A stretch of DNA of 64,000 nt. It comes from Jatrophihabitans sp964252635 (GTDB taxonomy: Bacteria; Actinomycetota; Actinomycetes; Mycobacteriales; Jatrophihabitantaceae). The notes under the pieces are model-generated. The model made no database searches. It was not told where the DNA came from and saw only the letters and a list, made by a program, of their open reading frames with translations. Positions 29,626-38,944 of this stretch are shown in pieces. Location: NCBI RefSeq assembly GCF_964252635.1, contig NZ_CAXUNP010000013.1:1-64000 (forward strand). The letters are read 5' to 3'. The stretch's first letter is position 1. The number at the start of each line of letters is the position of its first letter. The translations under genes and the position numbers were made by a program.

Positions 29626-30519
29626 TCAGCGTGTTGCAGGTCCTTCGGAGTCGGTAGGGGGAGGTGCGAACAGCAGGTGCTCGCGCACGACCTCGAGCCC
29701 AAAGGACCGGTACAGGCGCAGGGCGTCACGGTTCGTGGCCATGACCGCCAGACCGGCGGCAGTGGCCCCGGCGTCGCGCTGCCGGGCGAAGTAGGCAGCC
29801 ATCACGGCCGTGCCGATCCCCTGACCTCGCTCGCTCCCGGCCACCGCGAACTGGTTGATCCATCCCGTGCCGTCGCTGTGGGTGCGACCGATCGCGGTAC
29901 CCACGATGCGTGGCCCGCGACAGGCGAGCAGCGGTAGCTCCTGCGGCAAGCGGCCCATGACGAACAGCCGCTGCCACTCCTCGAGCGGGCGCAGGTCGTG
30001 CCCGGGCTCGTCGGCGAAACGCGCGTCGTCGTAGATCAGCCGGTGCAGGGCCACCGCGTCGTCCGGCGCGTAGTCGCGCACCGTCACGCCGTCGGCCCAC
30101 GTCGGTGCGGGCAGTGACCAGCCGTCGTCGAAGGCACGGCGCAGGTCGAACACCGAGTGGCGGTGGGTCCAGCCCCGCCCGGCCAGGGTGTCGCGCAGCA
30201 CCGTGTCGCGGTCGAGCACCGAGACGCGCTCGCCGTGTCCGCCCTCGAGCCAGCCCAGCAGGTCGGCGTGGACGGTGGGGGCGTCGGCGTCCGGGTCGAC
30301 GACCAGGCCCGCCTCCGTCGAGAACCGCCAAGCCGCGGCGACGAGACGGTCGCCGTCGGACACGAGCCGGGTGTTCACCGACAGGTCGCCGACCAGGTCG
30401 AACCGCTCCGTCGTCTCCCGCTCGTCGGTCTCCGGCGCGCCGAACCAGGCGGTGTCGTGGCGGCGGTGCAGGTCGGCGACCGCCGGGACGTCGGCGCGGG
30501 TGGCGGCCCTGATCGTCAC
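29626..30519 (-). CDS. Tandem GNAT acetyltransferase
   Basis: 297 residues with two GNAT repeats. The first (1-150) is degenerate; the second (about 155-290) keeps motif A INQFAVAGSERGQGIGTAVM and motif B MATNRDALRLYRSFGL. Two-domain GNATs of this size include mycothiol synthase MshD, but no specific MshD residues can be confirmed here. GTG overlaps the dprE2 stop as GTGA, so it is translationally coupled to the DPA genes. It could acylate an envelope precursor or a small molecule. Confidence 0.75.
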   Translation of the reverse strand: MTIRAATRADVPAVADLHRRHDTAWFGAPETDERETTERFDLVGDLSVNTRLVSDGDRLVAAAWRFSTEAGLVVDPDADAPTVHADLLGWLEGGHGERVSVLDRDTVLRDTLAGRGWTHRHSVFDLRRAFDDGWSLPAPTWADGVTVRDYAPDDAVALHRLIYDDARFADEPGHDLRPLEEWQRLFVMGRLPQELPLLACRGPRIVGTAIGRTHSDGTGWINQFAVAGSERGQGIGTAVMAAYFARQRDAGATAAGLAVMATNRDALRLYRSFGLEVVREHLLFAPPPTDSEGPATR

Positions 30520-31277
30520 AGTGGGAGCCGGCGGAACACCGCACGCGGCAGCACCCGCAGGCCGAGCATGACCCAGCGCAGCAGGCCGGGGACCCACACG
30601 GTCCGGGTACCACGGCCGAGCTGGGCCGCGACCGCGTCGGCCACCGCCGCCGGGTCGGTCGCGAGCGGCGCTGCGGCCAGGCCCGCCGTCATCCGGGAGC
30701 GCACGAACCCGGGCCGCACGACGAGCACGGACGCACCGCTGCCGGCCAGCTCGTCCCCGAGCCCGGTCGCGACCGCGTCGAGGCCGGCCTTCGTCGACCC
30801 GTACACGAAGTTGCTGCGCCGCGGCCGCTCGCCGGCGACGGACGACAGCACGACGAGCACGCCGTGCCCCTGCTCGCGCAGGCGCTGCGCCACCCAGAGC
30901 ATCATCGACACCGGCCCGACGTAGTTCGCGGTCAACACCGCGACCGACGACGCGGGGTCGGCGAGCATCGCTGCCTGGTCCGGCAGCACGCCCGCAGCGA
31001 CGACCGTGACGTCGATGTCGCCCTTGGCGAACGCGGCGGCGGCGACCTCGGCATGGTCGGCCGGCGCGGTGGCGTCGAAGTCGACCACCTCGACGTCGTC
31101 CACGCCGTGGGCGCGGACCTGCTCGGCGGCCTCGTCCAGCCGCCGGCCCGGACGCCCGGCCAGGACCACCCGCCGGAGCCGTCCGCCGTCGGCCAGTCGT
31201 GCGACGATCGCCAGCCCGATGTCCGACGTGCCACCCAGGAGCAGCACGGATTGCGGTGCGTGCAGCCCGTCGATCAC
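30516..31277 (-). CDS. dprE2: Decaprenylphosphoryl-2-keto-ribose reductase DprE2
   Basis: Short-chain dehydrogenase, 253 residues, that reduces the 2-keto intermediate to decaprenylphosphoryl-D-arabinose (DPA). NAD(P) motif GGTSDIG (15-21), catalytic S145/S146, Y159 and K163 (YGSTK). The specific call rests on adjacency to dprE1: its GTG overlaps the dprE1 stop as GTGA. The C-terminal ~50 residues contain a hydrophobic patch consistent with membrane association. Confidence 0.92.
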   Translation of the reverse strand: MIDGLHAPQSVLLLGGTSDIGLAIVARLADGGRLRRVVLAGRPGRRLDEAAEQVRAHGVDDVEVVDFDATAPADHAEVAAAAFAKGDIDVTVVAAGVLPDQAAMLADPASSVAVLTANYVGPVSMMLWVAQRLREQGHGVLVVLSSVAGERPRRSNFVYGSTKAGLDAVATGLGDELAGSGASVLVVRPGFVRSRMTAGLAAAPLATDPAAVADAVAAQLGRGTRTVWVPGLLRWVMLGLRVLPRAVFRRLPL

Positions 31278-32590
31278 AGGGCGAGCCTACGGGCGAGATC
31301 CGAGGCGAAGACGCCGCGCGGGTCCAGGTCCGCGCGCACGGCCCGCCACTCGTCGAGCCGTGGGTACATGCCGGCCACCAGGTCCGGCCGCAGGCGCGCG
31401 TCCTTCGCCAGATACACCCGGCCGGCGGCCGCGGCGACCAGCTCGTCGCAGTCGTCCAGCACCGCGTGCAGCGCCGGGTCGGCCGGCAGGTCGACGGCCA
31501 GCGTCCAGCCCTCGACGGGGAAGGAGAGGTGACCCGACGCGCCGGGGCCCAGGCGTTTCAGGACGACGAGGAACGCCGGCGCGCGCCGCCGTCGCAGCAG
31601 CTCGAGCACCGCGACGCACCCGGACGCCGTCGGCGTCGCGCACTGGTACTGCACGAACCCGGCCGCGCCGTAGAGCCGGTTCCAGCCCGATACCCGGTCG
31701 AGCGGGAAGTGCCCGGCGTCCAGCGGCACCACCTGGCCGCGGGACCGGCGCGGCGAGCCGTGGAACCGCGCCGCGTTGAAGGCCGCGATGCGGCGCGGGG
31801 TGAGGGTGCGGGCGGGCGTCCACGCGGGCGTCGGCAGGCCTCGTCGCGGGCGGCGGTCGAGCGGCTCGTGGCCTGCGGGCACGGCTCCGAGCAGGGCGTG
31901 GTCGGCCTGGTCGAGCACGCCCCGGAGGCGGCGGCTGGTCGTGTCGATCCAGGCAGCACGGTGCTCGCGTCCACGACCGTCGTCGAGAGCGGCGAGGAGG
32001 TCGTCGAGGTCGTCGTAGCGCGTGCGGTCGAGCGTCAGCCAGGCCGTCGCGACCGGCGCGGTCTGCAGTCGTACCGCGGTGATCACGCCCGTCAGCCCGG
32101 CCCCGCCGGCCGTTGCGTCGAACTCCGGGTTGCCGGCAGTCAGCACGCGGGTTCGTCCTGTTCCGTCGACGAGCTCGACGTCGGCCACGTGCCGGGCGAA
32201 CGACCCTCGCAGGGGATGGTTCTTGCCGTGGACGTCGAACGCCACGGCCCCGCCGACCGTGACCCGGCTCGTGCCCGGCAGCACGGGCAGCATCCGGCCA
32301 CGCGGCACGACGTGGGCCAGGACGTCGGCCAGGGTCGCTCCCGCGCCACACGTCACGGTGCCGTCGGGTTCGAGCGGGCCCAGCGCGGTGAGGTCACGTG
32401 TGGACACCACCGTGCCGCCGCCGTTCTGCGCGGCGTCGCCGTAGGAACGGCCCGCGCCCCGGGCGAGCACACCCCGTGGGCCGGCCGACGCCACGACGGA
32501 CGCCACCTCGTCGGTCGAGACGGGGTGGACGACGGACGCCCGGCTCGGCGCGGTCCGCCCCCAGCCGCTGAGCAGGGCCGGGTCAGCCAC
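31274..32590 (-). CDS. dprE1: Decaprenylphosphoryl-ribose 2'-oxidase DprE1
   Basis: FAD-dependent oxidase, 438 residues, that oxidises decaprenylphosphoryl-ribose at C2', the first half of epimerisation to DPA. FAD domain motif ARGAGRSYGDAAQNGG and VHGKNHP (histidine matching Mtb H132) are present, as is the lysine of YLAKDA (Mtb K418) and the end FASDLARRL. At the position of Mtb C387, the residue attacked by benzothiazinones, there is alanine (A365, in GWTLAVDLP). The GTG start overlaps the UbiA gene by eight bases. Confidence 0.94.
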   Translation of the reverse strand: MADPALLSGWGRTAPSRASVVHPVSTDEVASVVASAGPRGVLARGAGRSYGDAAQNGGGTVVSTRDLTALGPLEPDGTVTCGAGATLADVLAHVVPRGRMLPVLPGTSRVTVGGAVAFDVHGKNHPLRGSFARHVADVELVDGTGRTRVLTAGNPEFDATAGGAGLTGVITAVRLQTAPVATAWLTLDRTRYDDLDDLLAALDDGRGREHRAAWIDTTSRRLRGVLDQADHALLGAVPAGHEPLDRRPRRGLPTPAWTPARTLTPRRIAAFNAARFHGSPRRSRGQVVPLDAGHFPLDRVSGWNRLYGAAGFVQYQCATPTASGCVAVLELLRRRRAPAFLVVLKRLGPGASGHLSFPVEGWTLAVDLPADPALHAVLDDCDELVAAAAGRVYLAKDARLRPDLVAGMYPRLDEWRAVRADLDPRGVFASDLARRLAL

Positions 32591-33473
32591 GGACCGCGAG
32601 CAGGAAGATGGCGAACCAGGCGACACCCAGGAACTGCAGGGTGCGGTCGGTGACCAGGAACCGCTCGGGTGCCTCGGCGCGTCCGGCGTCGGCGTCGAGC
32701 AGGTAGCGCAGCAGGGCGACCACGAGCGGCACGATCGACAGTGTCGCCCACGGGAAGCCGGTCCGGTGGGCCCCGACATCGAAGGCCCAGAGCACGTACG
32801 CCGACATCGTGACCGCAGCTGCGATTCCCAGCACCATGCGCAGGTAGGACGCGTGGTAGCGGGCCAGCATCGGCCGGGTGACGGGTTCCTTCCCGTCGAG
32901 CTGCACGAGTTCGGACAGCCGCTTGCCGGCCACCAGCACGAGCGACCCGAAGCCGGCGACGAGCAGGAACCACCGCGACAGCGGGATGTGGTTGGCCGGA
33001 CCACCGCCCACCGCGCGCAGCAGGAACCCCGACGCGACGATGCACAGCTCGACGACCGGCTCGTTCTTCAGGCCCAGCGAGTAGGCGATGTTCAGGACCA
33101 GGTAGATCCCGATGACCAGGCGCAGGGAGTTGGTGCTGCACAGGGCGATCGACGCACCGGTGCAGACCACGGCGATGATCAGCGCGGTGCGCACCGGCAC
33201 CGCGCCGCTGGCGACGGCACGCAGCCGTTTGCGGGGGTGATGACGATCGCGTTCGACATCGCAGACGTCGTTGACGCAGTACACGGCGCTCGCCGCGAGG
33301 CAGAAGGCGACGAAGGCCTGTGCGGTCGCGATCGCGACGTGCTCGCGGCCGAGCATGCCGGCGGCGAGCGGTGCGGCCGCGACCAGCACGTTCTTGATCC
33401 AGTGCTCCGGCCGCAGGATCGCGAGGTACGGCGGGAGCGCGACCCGTCGGGTCGACGCCGACACCGTGGTCAC
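32583..33473 (-). CDS. ubiA: Decaprenyl-phosphate phosphoribosyltransferase (UbiA family)
   Basis: Membrane prenyltransferase, 296 residues and about nine helices, that attaches phosphoribose from PRPP to decaprenyl phosphate, the committed step to DPA (Rv3806c in M. tuberculosis). The first Asp motif is NDVCDVERD (68-76), followed by HHPRKRLR; the second region is YSLGLKNEPVVELCIVASGF. The GTG start overlaps the glycosyltransferase stop as GTGA. Adjacent dprE1 and dprE2 make this substrate the best choice among UbiA enzymes. Confidence 0.92.
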   Translation of the reverse strand: MTTVSASTRRVALPPYLAILRPEHWIKNVLVAAAPLAAGMLGREHVAIATAQAFVAFCLAASAVYCVNDVCDVERDRHHPRKRLRAVASGAVPVRTALIIAVVCTGASIALCSTNSLRLVIGIYLVLNIAYSLGLKNEPVVELCIVASGFLLRAVGGGPANHIPLSRWFLLVAGFGSLVLVAGKRLSELVQLDGKEPVTRPMLARYHASYLRMVLGIAAAVTMSAYVLWAFDVGAHRTGFPWATLSIVPLVVALLRYLLDADAGRAEAPERFLVTDRTLQFLGVAWFAIFLLAVRG

Positions 33474-34621
33474 GGGCGGCCCACCGTCTCGAGCAGGTCC
33501 GCGAAGTCCTTGACGGTCGCGTCCCACGTGTAGCGCCGCGCGTGCGTGATCGCCTCGGTACCCATCCGGCGCAGGGTGTCCGGGTCGCGCACCAGCGTGC
33601 CGACTGCGGCGACGAACCCGTCGACGTCGTCGTGCGGTACGAGCACCCCGGTGACGCCGTCGACGACCGACTCGGTGAGACCGCCGCTCTGCGCGAAGGC
33701 GATGCTCGGCGTGCCGCGCGCGCCGGCCTCGACGACCACCAGGCCCCACCCCTCCTTGACCGACGGGACGAGCAGGATCCAGCTCTCGGCGAGCAGGCGG
33801 TTGCGCTCGTCCTCGGACACCCATCCGACGAAGCGCACGGCGTCGGTGAGGCCGCGGTCGGCCGCGTGCCGTCGCAGCGGCTCGGACCACCACCCGCGTC
33901 CGGCCACGGTCAGCACCAGGTCGGGGAACTCCTCGCGCAGCGTCGCCACCGCGTCGAGCGCGATCTCGATGCGCTTGTGGGGAACCAGACGGCTCAGTGA
34001 CAGCAGCGTCGGGCTCGTGGACTTCGGTGCGGTGCACTCGGCGGGCGCGTCCGTGCCGTTGTGCACGACCCGGATGCGCTCGGGGTCGAGGCCGAGACCG
34101 GCGAGCTCGGTGCGCGTCGCGTCCGAGACGGTGACGTACTGCTGGCGGCGGTTCACCCACGGCGCCAGCCGGGACTCGGCCCACCACCCGATGCGGGCGC
34201 GGACCGGCCCGAACAGCACCTGCCACTGCTCGCGGTGCACGTGGTGCACGAGGACCACGACCTTGCTGCGTCGGGCCCACAGCCGCGCCAGGAACGGGAC
34301 GCCGTTGTGCACCTCCACCACGACGTCCGGCCGCCCGAGGTCCCCGCGCAGGTAGGCCCGGGCTGCGTGCAGGTACACGCTGTGGCGTCCGCCGCGACGC
34401 AGGATGCGGACGCCGTCGGGCAGACGCTGCTCGGCCGGCGCGTCGCCGTGCCTCGAGCAGAACAGGGTGACGTCGTGCCCGAGCTGCGCCAACCCGGCCG
34501 CGACCCGTTCGACGTAGAGCTCGGACCCGCCCCCCTCGGGGTGGGTCGTGTCCCGCCAGTTGAGGAAGACGATGCGAGGGCGCGCGCGAATCGGTTCGCG
34601 CGCACGCGACAAGGCAGACAT
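33470..34621 (-). CDS. GT4 family glycosyltransferase
   Basis: Retaining glycosyltransferase with two Rossmann domains, 383 residues from ATG 34621 (a GTG at 34630 would add three). N-terminal acceptor domain opens RIVFLNWRDTTHPEGGGSELY; the C-terminal donor domain carries VKEGWGLVVVEAGARGTPSIA with the GT4 E-x7-E glutamates. First gene of the minus-strand DPA run. The acceptor is unknown; an envelope lipid or polysaccharide is likely given the neighbours. Confidence 0.88.
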   Translation of the reverse strand: MSALSRAREPIRARPRIVFLNWRDTTHPEGGGSELYVERVAAGLAQLGHDVTLFCSRHGDAPAEQRLPDGVRILRRGGRHSVYLHAARAYLRGDLGRPDVVVEVHNGVPFLARLWARRSKVVVLVHHVHREQWQVLFGPVRARIGWWAESRLAPWVNRRQQYVTVSDATRTELAGLGLDPERIRVVHNGTDAPAECTAPKSTSPTLLSLSRLVPHKRIEIALDAVATLREEFPDLVLTVAGRGWWSEPLRRHAADRGLTDAVRFVGWVSEDERNRLLAESWILLVPSVKEGWGLVVVEAGARGTPSIAFAQSGGLTESVVDGVTGVLVPHDDVDGFVAAVGTLVRDPDTLRRMGTEAITHARRYTWDATVKDFADLLETVGRP

Positions 34622-34726
34622 TCTCACCACAATCGACCGGCCGGCACCGGTTATCGACGGTTAATGTACGGTACCGGCGGTGTTGCCGGACACCACTGCC
34701 CAAGCTCGTCTGGAGACTGACCGAAC
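34622..34726. promoter_or_regulatory. Divergent promoter region between GT4 and aftD-like genes
   Basis: A 105-base spacer containing the only AT-leaning patch nearby, with TACGGT toward aftD and TACATT toward the glycosyltransferase as possible -10 boxes, flanked by CCGGT/ACCGG repeats. It probably drives both halves of the envelope island. Confidence 0.35.
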
Positions 34727-37700
34727 GTGCCGTCTGCTGGACGTTCGACGACGCTGATCTGGCGGCTCAGACAGCTCGTGATCTGCCTGGCGCTCACGGG
34801 TTTCGCCTTCAACTCGGGGTCCGGACTGCTCACCCCGGACACCAAGCTCGACCTCGACGTCGACCCCGCCGCGTTCCTCGCCCGGTCCCTGCATCTGTGG
34901 GACGCGCAGGGGTTCGCGGGCCAGACGCAGGACCAGGCCTACGGCTACCTCTTCCCGATGGGCCCGTTCTTCCTCGCGGGGCACGCGGTCGGGCTGCCGG
35001 CCTGGGTCGTGCAGCGGTCGTGGTGGTCGTTGTTGCTCTGCGTCGCGTTCCTCGGCGTCGTGCGGCTGGCGCGCGCCCTGGGCCTCGGCAGCTCCTGGTC
35101 GCGGCTGCTCGCCGGGGTCGCGTACGCCGCGTCGCCGCACATCCTGAGCCTGCTGGGAACCAACTCCGTCGAGATCCTGCCGATGTGTGTAGCGCCGTGG
35201 ATCGTGCTGCCGCTCGTGCTCGGTTCCCGCAGTGGCGCGTCGGCGCGTCGAGCCGGGTTGCTGTGCGGCCTCGCCGTGCTGTGCATGGGCGGGGTGAATG
35301 CGGCCGCCGACCTCGCTGCCGTCGTCCCCGCGGCACTGTGGCTGCTGACCCGACGCGTGAGCCGCGACTCGATCAGGCTGGCCCTCTGGGCCGTGGCCGG
35401 CGCGGTCCTGGCCACGCTGTGGTGGGTCGTCCCGCTGCTGCTGCTCGGTCGCTACAGCCCACCGTTCCTCGACTACATCGAGAACGCGCGCATCACGACG
35501 TCGACCACGGCGCTGGCCGAGACGCTGCGCGGCACCTCGGACTGGGTCTCCTACCTGCCGACGGACGGCAACCCGGCCGGCCGCCTGCTGCTGACCCAGC
35601 CCGTCCTCGTGCTCGAGTCGCTGCTCGTGGTCGCCTTCGGCCTGGCCGGCATCGCGCTGCGTCGTACCCCGCACCGCGTGTGGCTCGTCGCCTGCCTGGC
35701 CTTCGGGCTGGTGGCCGTCACCTTCGGGCACGGAGCGTCGATCGGCAGCGTCGCGGCGGCGGGCGAGCGGTCGATGCTGGACACGCTGCTGGCGCCGTTG
35801 CGCAACATCCACAAGTTCGACGTGCTGATCCGGCTCCCGCTCGTGCTCGGCCTGGCCCACGTCGTGCCGCGCCTGCGCTGGGGTCGGACGGTCCTGGACC
35901 GCCGCGTGACCTCGCGGGTCGGGGCGGCGGTCGTCGCCATCGCCGTGATCGGCACGGCGACGCCGCTCCTCGCGCTGCGGTTGAACGCGCCCGGCAGTTT
36001 CACGGCCCTGCCGACGTACTGGCGCTCGACCGCGTCGTGGCTGCACCGCCACGACGGTGACCGGGGCCGTGCGCTGCTGCTGCCCGCGTCCCGGTTCGGT
36101 CAGTACGCCTGGGGCAGCCCGCTGGACGAGCCGCTGCAGGCGCTCGCGTCGTCGCCGTGGGAGGTGCGCAACGCGATCCCGATGACGAGCCCGGGGCACA
36201 TCCGCATGCTCGACGCCGTCGAGACCGCGCTCGCCGACGGCGCCGGTTCGCCGGACCTCGCTGCGTACCTGGCGCGGACCGGCATCCGGTACCTGGTGGT
36301 GCGCAACGACCTCGACGTCACCGGAGTGTCGGCCACCGAACCGGTGCTCGTCGCTGCCGCGCTGACCGCGTCGCCGGGCATCCAGGTGGTGAAGAATCTC
36401 GGGCCGCCGACCGGCATCGCGAACGGGCAGCTCGACCAGGGCCTGCGCGGCAGCTTCCCCAGCGTGCAGATCTACCGCGTGTCCGCTCCGGGCGAGGGTG
36501 ACGCGCGGGTCACCACCGCCACGACGGGGTCCACGGTGCGTCTCAGCGGTGGGCCGGAATCGCTGCTGTCGACCCCGGGCGTCGTGGCTCAGGGTCGGCC
36601 GGCCGTGCTCGCCGGCCAGCCGGGTGACTCCCTCGGTTCGACTGTCGTGCTCACCGACGGCAACCGGCGCCAGGAGGTCAATTACGGCGGCCCGGTCGGG
36701 CAACGCTCGGCCACGCTGACCGCGACGGACGACGGCCGGCTGCGCCGCCGCGTGATGAACTACCTGGCCGTCGACGGCGTCCGCCACCAGAGCGTCGTGC
36801 GCTTCGTCGGCGCACGCGACGTCACCGCGTCGTCGTCGGCGTCGGACGCCACGAACGCCACCGCGCCCGAGCCGTCGGCGCAGCCGTACGCCGCCTCCGA
36901 CCGCGACCCCCGGACGGCCTGGCAACCGGCCGTGGGGACGGCACCGGTCGGGCAGTGGTTACGGGTCGACCTCGACGGTCGCCCGTCGCTGTCGTCGGTC
37001 ACCGTCACCCAGTCGGCCGCGGCGACGCAACGCATCACCGAACTCAGGGTCACGACGCAACGCGGGTCGAGCGACGTCGCGGTGCCGGCCGGGAACGGCG
37101 CGGTGGCCGTGCCGGTGCCGTCCGGACCTACCTCGTTCCTGCGGCTCGAGATCGCTGCGGTGCGCGGCCCGCTGACCGGCCATGTCGGTGTCACCGCGGT
37201 CGACGTCCCCGGCGTCCGCATCGGGCGGACGCTGGTCCTGCCCCGCGACACCCCGCGTGACCGCGCCGTCGACACGGTCGCGCTGAGCGCGGGGCCGGCC
37301 CGCACGGGTTGCCCGCTGCTCGGCAACGAACCGTACTGCGCCGCCGGGCTCGCCCGTCTCGGCGAGGACGACGCCGGCCTCGACCGGTCGTTCACGACCG
37401 GCCGCGGCGCGGCCTACCGGCTCGGGGTGGCTGTCGTGCCCACGGCCGGATCGGCGCTCGATGCGCTGATCGCCCGCAACGCTCGCTACGCGCTCACCGC
37501 CACGGCCAGCTCGTCCGCCGTCGACGACCCGCTCGCCGCACCGCAGACCGCCGTCGACGGGGACACCGGCACCGGTTGGATCGCCGCATCCACCGATCGC
37601 GACCCCTCCATCACCCTGCGATGGAAGCAGACCCGCTCGGTCGGCTCGCTCAAGGTCGTGAAGGACGACTCTCTGGCCGCGACACGACCGGACGCGCTCC

Positions 37701-38944
37701 GCATCACCGACGCGAAGGGCCAATCGGTCCTGGCGGCGGTCGAGCCCGACGGCTCCGTCCGGTTCCCGGCGCTGCGCACGAACCGGCTGACGGTGCACCT
37801 GCTCAGCGGCACCGGTCTGCGCACGAGCGTCGACTCGTCCGTGGGGCCGGGGCGGCTCGGTCTCGGGCTCAGCGAGATCCGGGTGCCCGGCGTGGCCACG
37901 ACGTCCCGGGCGGCCACCGAGAACGTCGCCGTCCACCTCCGGTGCGGCTCCGGGCCGTCGGTCGTGATCGACGACGCGGTCGTGCAGACGTCGGTCGACA
38001 CCACGGTGGGAGCGCTCCGCGACCGTGTCGGGATCGAGGCCCACCCCTGCGGGACCTCCGACGTCACGCTCGCGGCGGGCGGGCACCGCGTGACGATGGC
38101 GTCGTCGGCGTTGTTCACCGCCGCCTCGGTGACGCTGCAGCGGCGGGCGGCAACGACCTCGGCGGGCCCGGCCGCGTCGGTGCGCTCCTGGGGTTCGACC
38201 GCACGCAGCGTGCACCTCGCGGCCCGGAGCTCGTCGGCCCTGCTCGTCGTCAACGAGAACGTCAACGCCGGCTGGCACGCGACGGCCGGCGGCCACACCC
38301 TGCGGGCCGTGGCCGTCGACGGCTGGCGGCAGGCCTACGTCGTGCCCGCCGGGGCGGCCACGACCGTCCACCTCACCTACGGACCGCAGACGGAGTACGC
38401 GGCCGGCCTGATCGTCGGCGCGGTGGCCGTGGCCGTGCTGCTCGGGCTGCTCCTGGTGCCGGCACGCCGCCGCCGGGCCACCGACCTGGGTTCCTACCGG
38501 CCGGACGTCGTGACCACGGCTCTCGGCGCCGCGGCTGCCGTGCTCGTCGGCGGCTATGCCGGGCTGGCGGTCGCCGTGCTCGTGCCGGTCGCCGGGGCGC
38601 TGGTGGTGCGCCTCGTGACCGGTGTCGTGGCCGGTCCGCGCGCACGAGCCGCGGTCGTACCGGCGCTGGCGGCCGCGGCCGCCGTCCTGGCCGGGCTGCG
38701 CCTGGCGGTGGGCCATTACGGCACCACGCACTACGTCGCCGACTCCGCCTCGACGCAACTCCTGTGCCTGATCGCCGTGGTCGCTGCGACGTCCGGCGGC
38801 TTGGTCACGCGTCTGTCGCGACGTCCGGGGGCCGCGTCGGGGCCGACCGACGCCGCGACGGGACGAGCCGACGCAGACTCATCGCCGGGCGTTCGAGCCA
38901 GCGGAACGCCAGACCGGCCACCGGGATCGTCAACGCCAGGGTGA
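34727..38944 (+). CDS. aftD: AftD-like alpha-(1->3)-arabinofuranosyltransferase (DUF3367)
   Basis: Very large GT-C membrane glycosyltransferase that uses DPA to branch arabinan. Its 1405 residues match the ~1400 of mycobacterial AftD (Rv0236c). Layout: N-terminal membrane block (about 10-420; LTPDTKLDLDVDP after helix 1 carries the loop acids), then extracytoplasmic carbohydrate-binding domains with discoidin-like motifs near 722 (SDRDPRTAWQP) and 938 (DGDTGTGWIA), and C-terminal helices (about 1225-1350). The last ~40 residues are disordered and lie on DNA that also encodes, antisense, the end of the next gene. Confidence 0.88.
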   Translation: MPSAGRSTTLIWRLRQLVICLALTGFAFNSGSGLLTPDTKLDLDVDPAAFLARSLHLWDAQGFAGQTQDQAYGYLFPMGPFFLAGHAVGLPAWVVQRSWWSLLLCVAFLGVVRLARALGLGSSWSRLLAGVAYAASPHILSLLGTNSVEILPMCVAPWIVLPLVLGSRSGASARRAGLLCGLAVLCMGGVNAAADLAAVVPAALWLLTRRVSRDSIRLALWAVAGAVLATLWWVVPLLLLGRYSPPFLDYIENARITTSTTALAETLRGTSDWVSYLPTDGNPAGRLLLTQPVLVLESLLVVAFGLAGIALRRTPHRVWLVACLAFGLVAVTFGHGASIGSVAAAGERSMLDTLLAPLRNIHKFDVLIRLPLVLGLAHVVPRLRWGRTVLDRRVTSRVGAAVVAIAVIGTATPLLALRLNAPGSFTALPTYWRSTASWLHRHDGDRGRALLLPASRFGQYAWGSPLDEPLQALASSPWEVRNAIPMTSPGHIRMLDAVETALADGAGSPDLAAYLARTGIRYLVVRNDLDVTGVSATEPVLVAAALTASPGIQVVKNLGPPTGIANGQLDQGLRGSFPSVQIYRVSAPGEGDARVTTATTGSTVRLSGGPESLLSTPGVVAQGRPAVLAGQPGDSLGSTVVLTDGNRRQEVNYGGPVGQRSATLTATDDGRLRRRVMNYLAVDGVRHQSVVRFVGARDVTASSSASDATNATAPEPSAQPYAASDRDPRTAWQPAVGTAPVGQWLRVDLDGRPSLSSVTVTQSAAATQRITELRVTTQRGSSDVAVPAGNGAVAVPVPSGPTSFLRLEIAAVRGPLTGHVGVTAVDVPGVRIGRTLVLPRDTPRDRAVDTVALSAGPARTGCPLLGNEPYCAAGLARLGEDDAGLDRSFTTGRGAAYRLGVAVVPTAGSALDALIARNARYALTATASSSAVDDPLAAPQTAVDGDTGTGWIAASTDRDPSITLRWKQTRSVGSLKVVKDDSLAATRPDALRITDAKGQSVLAAVEPDGSVRFPALRTNRLTVHLLSGTGLRTSVDSSVGPGRLGLGLSEIRVPGVATTSRAATENVAVHLRCGSGPSVVIDDAVVQTSVDTTVGALRDRVGIEAHPCGTSDVTLAAGGHRVTMASSALFTAASVTLQRRAATTSAGPAASVRSWGSTARSVHLAARSSSALLVVNENVNAGWHATAGGHTLRAVAVDGWRQAYVVPAGAATTVHLTYGPQTEYAAGLIVGAVAVAVLLGLLLVPARRRRATDLGSYRPDVVTTALGAAAAVLVGGYAGLAVAVLVPVAGALVVRLVTGVVAGPRARAAVVPALAAAAAVLAGLRLAVGHYGTTHYVADSASTQLLCLIAVVAATSGGLVTRLSRRPGAASGPTDAATGRADADSSPGVRASGTPDRPPGSSTPG

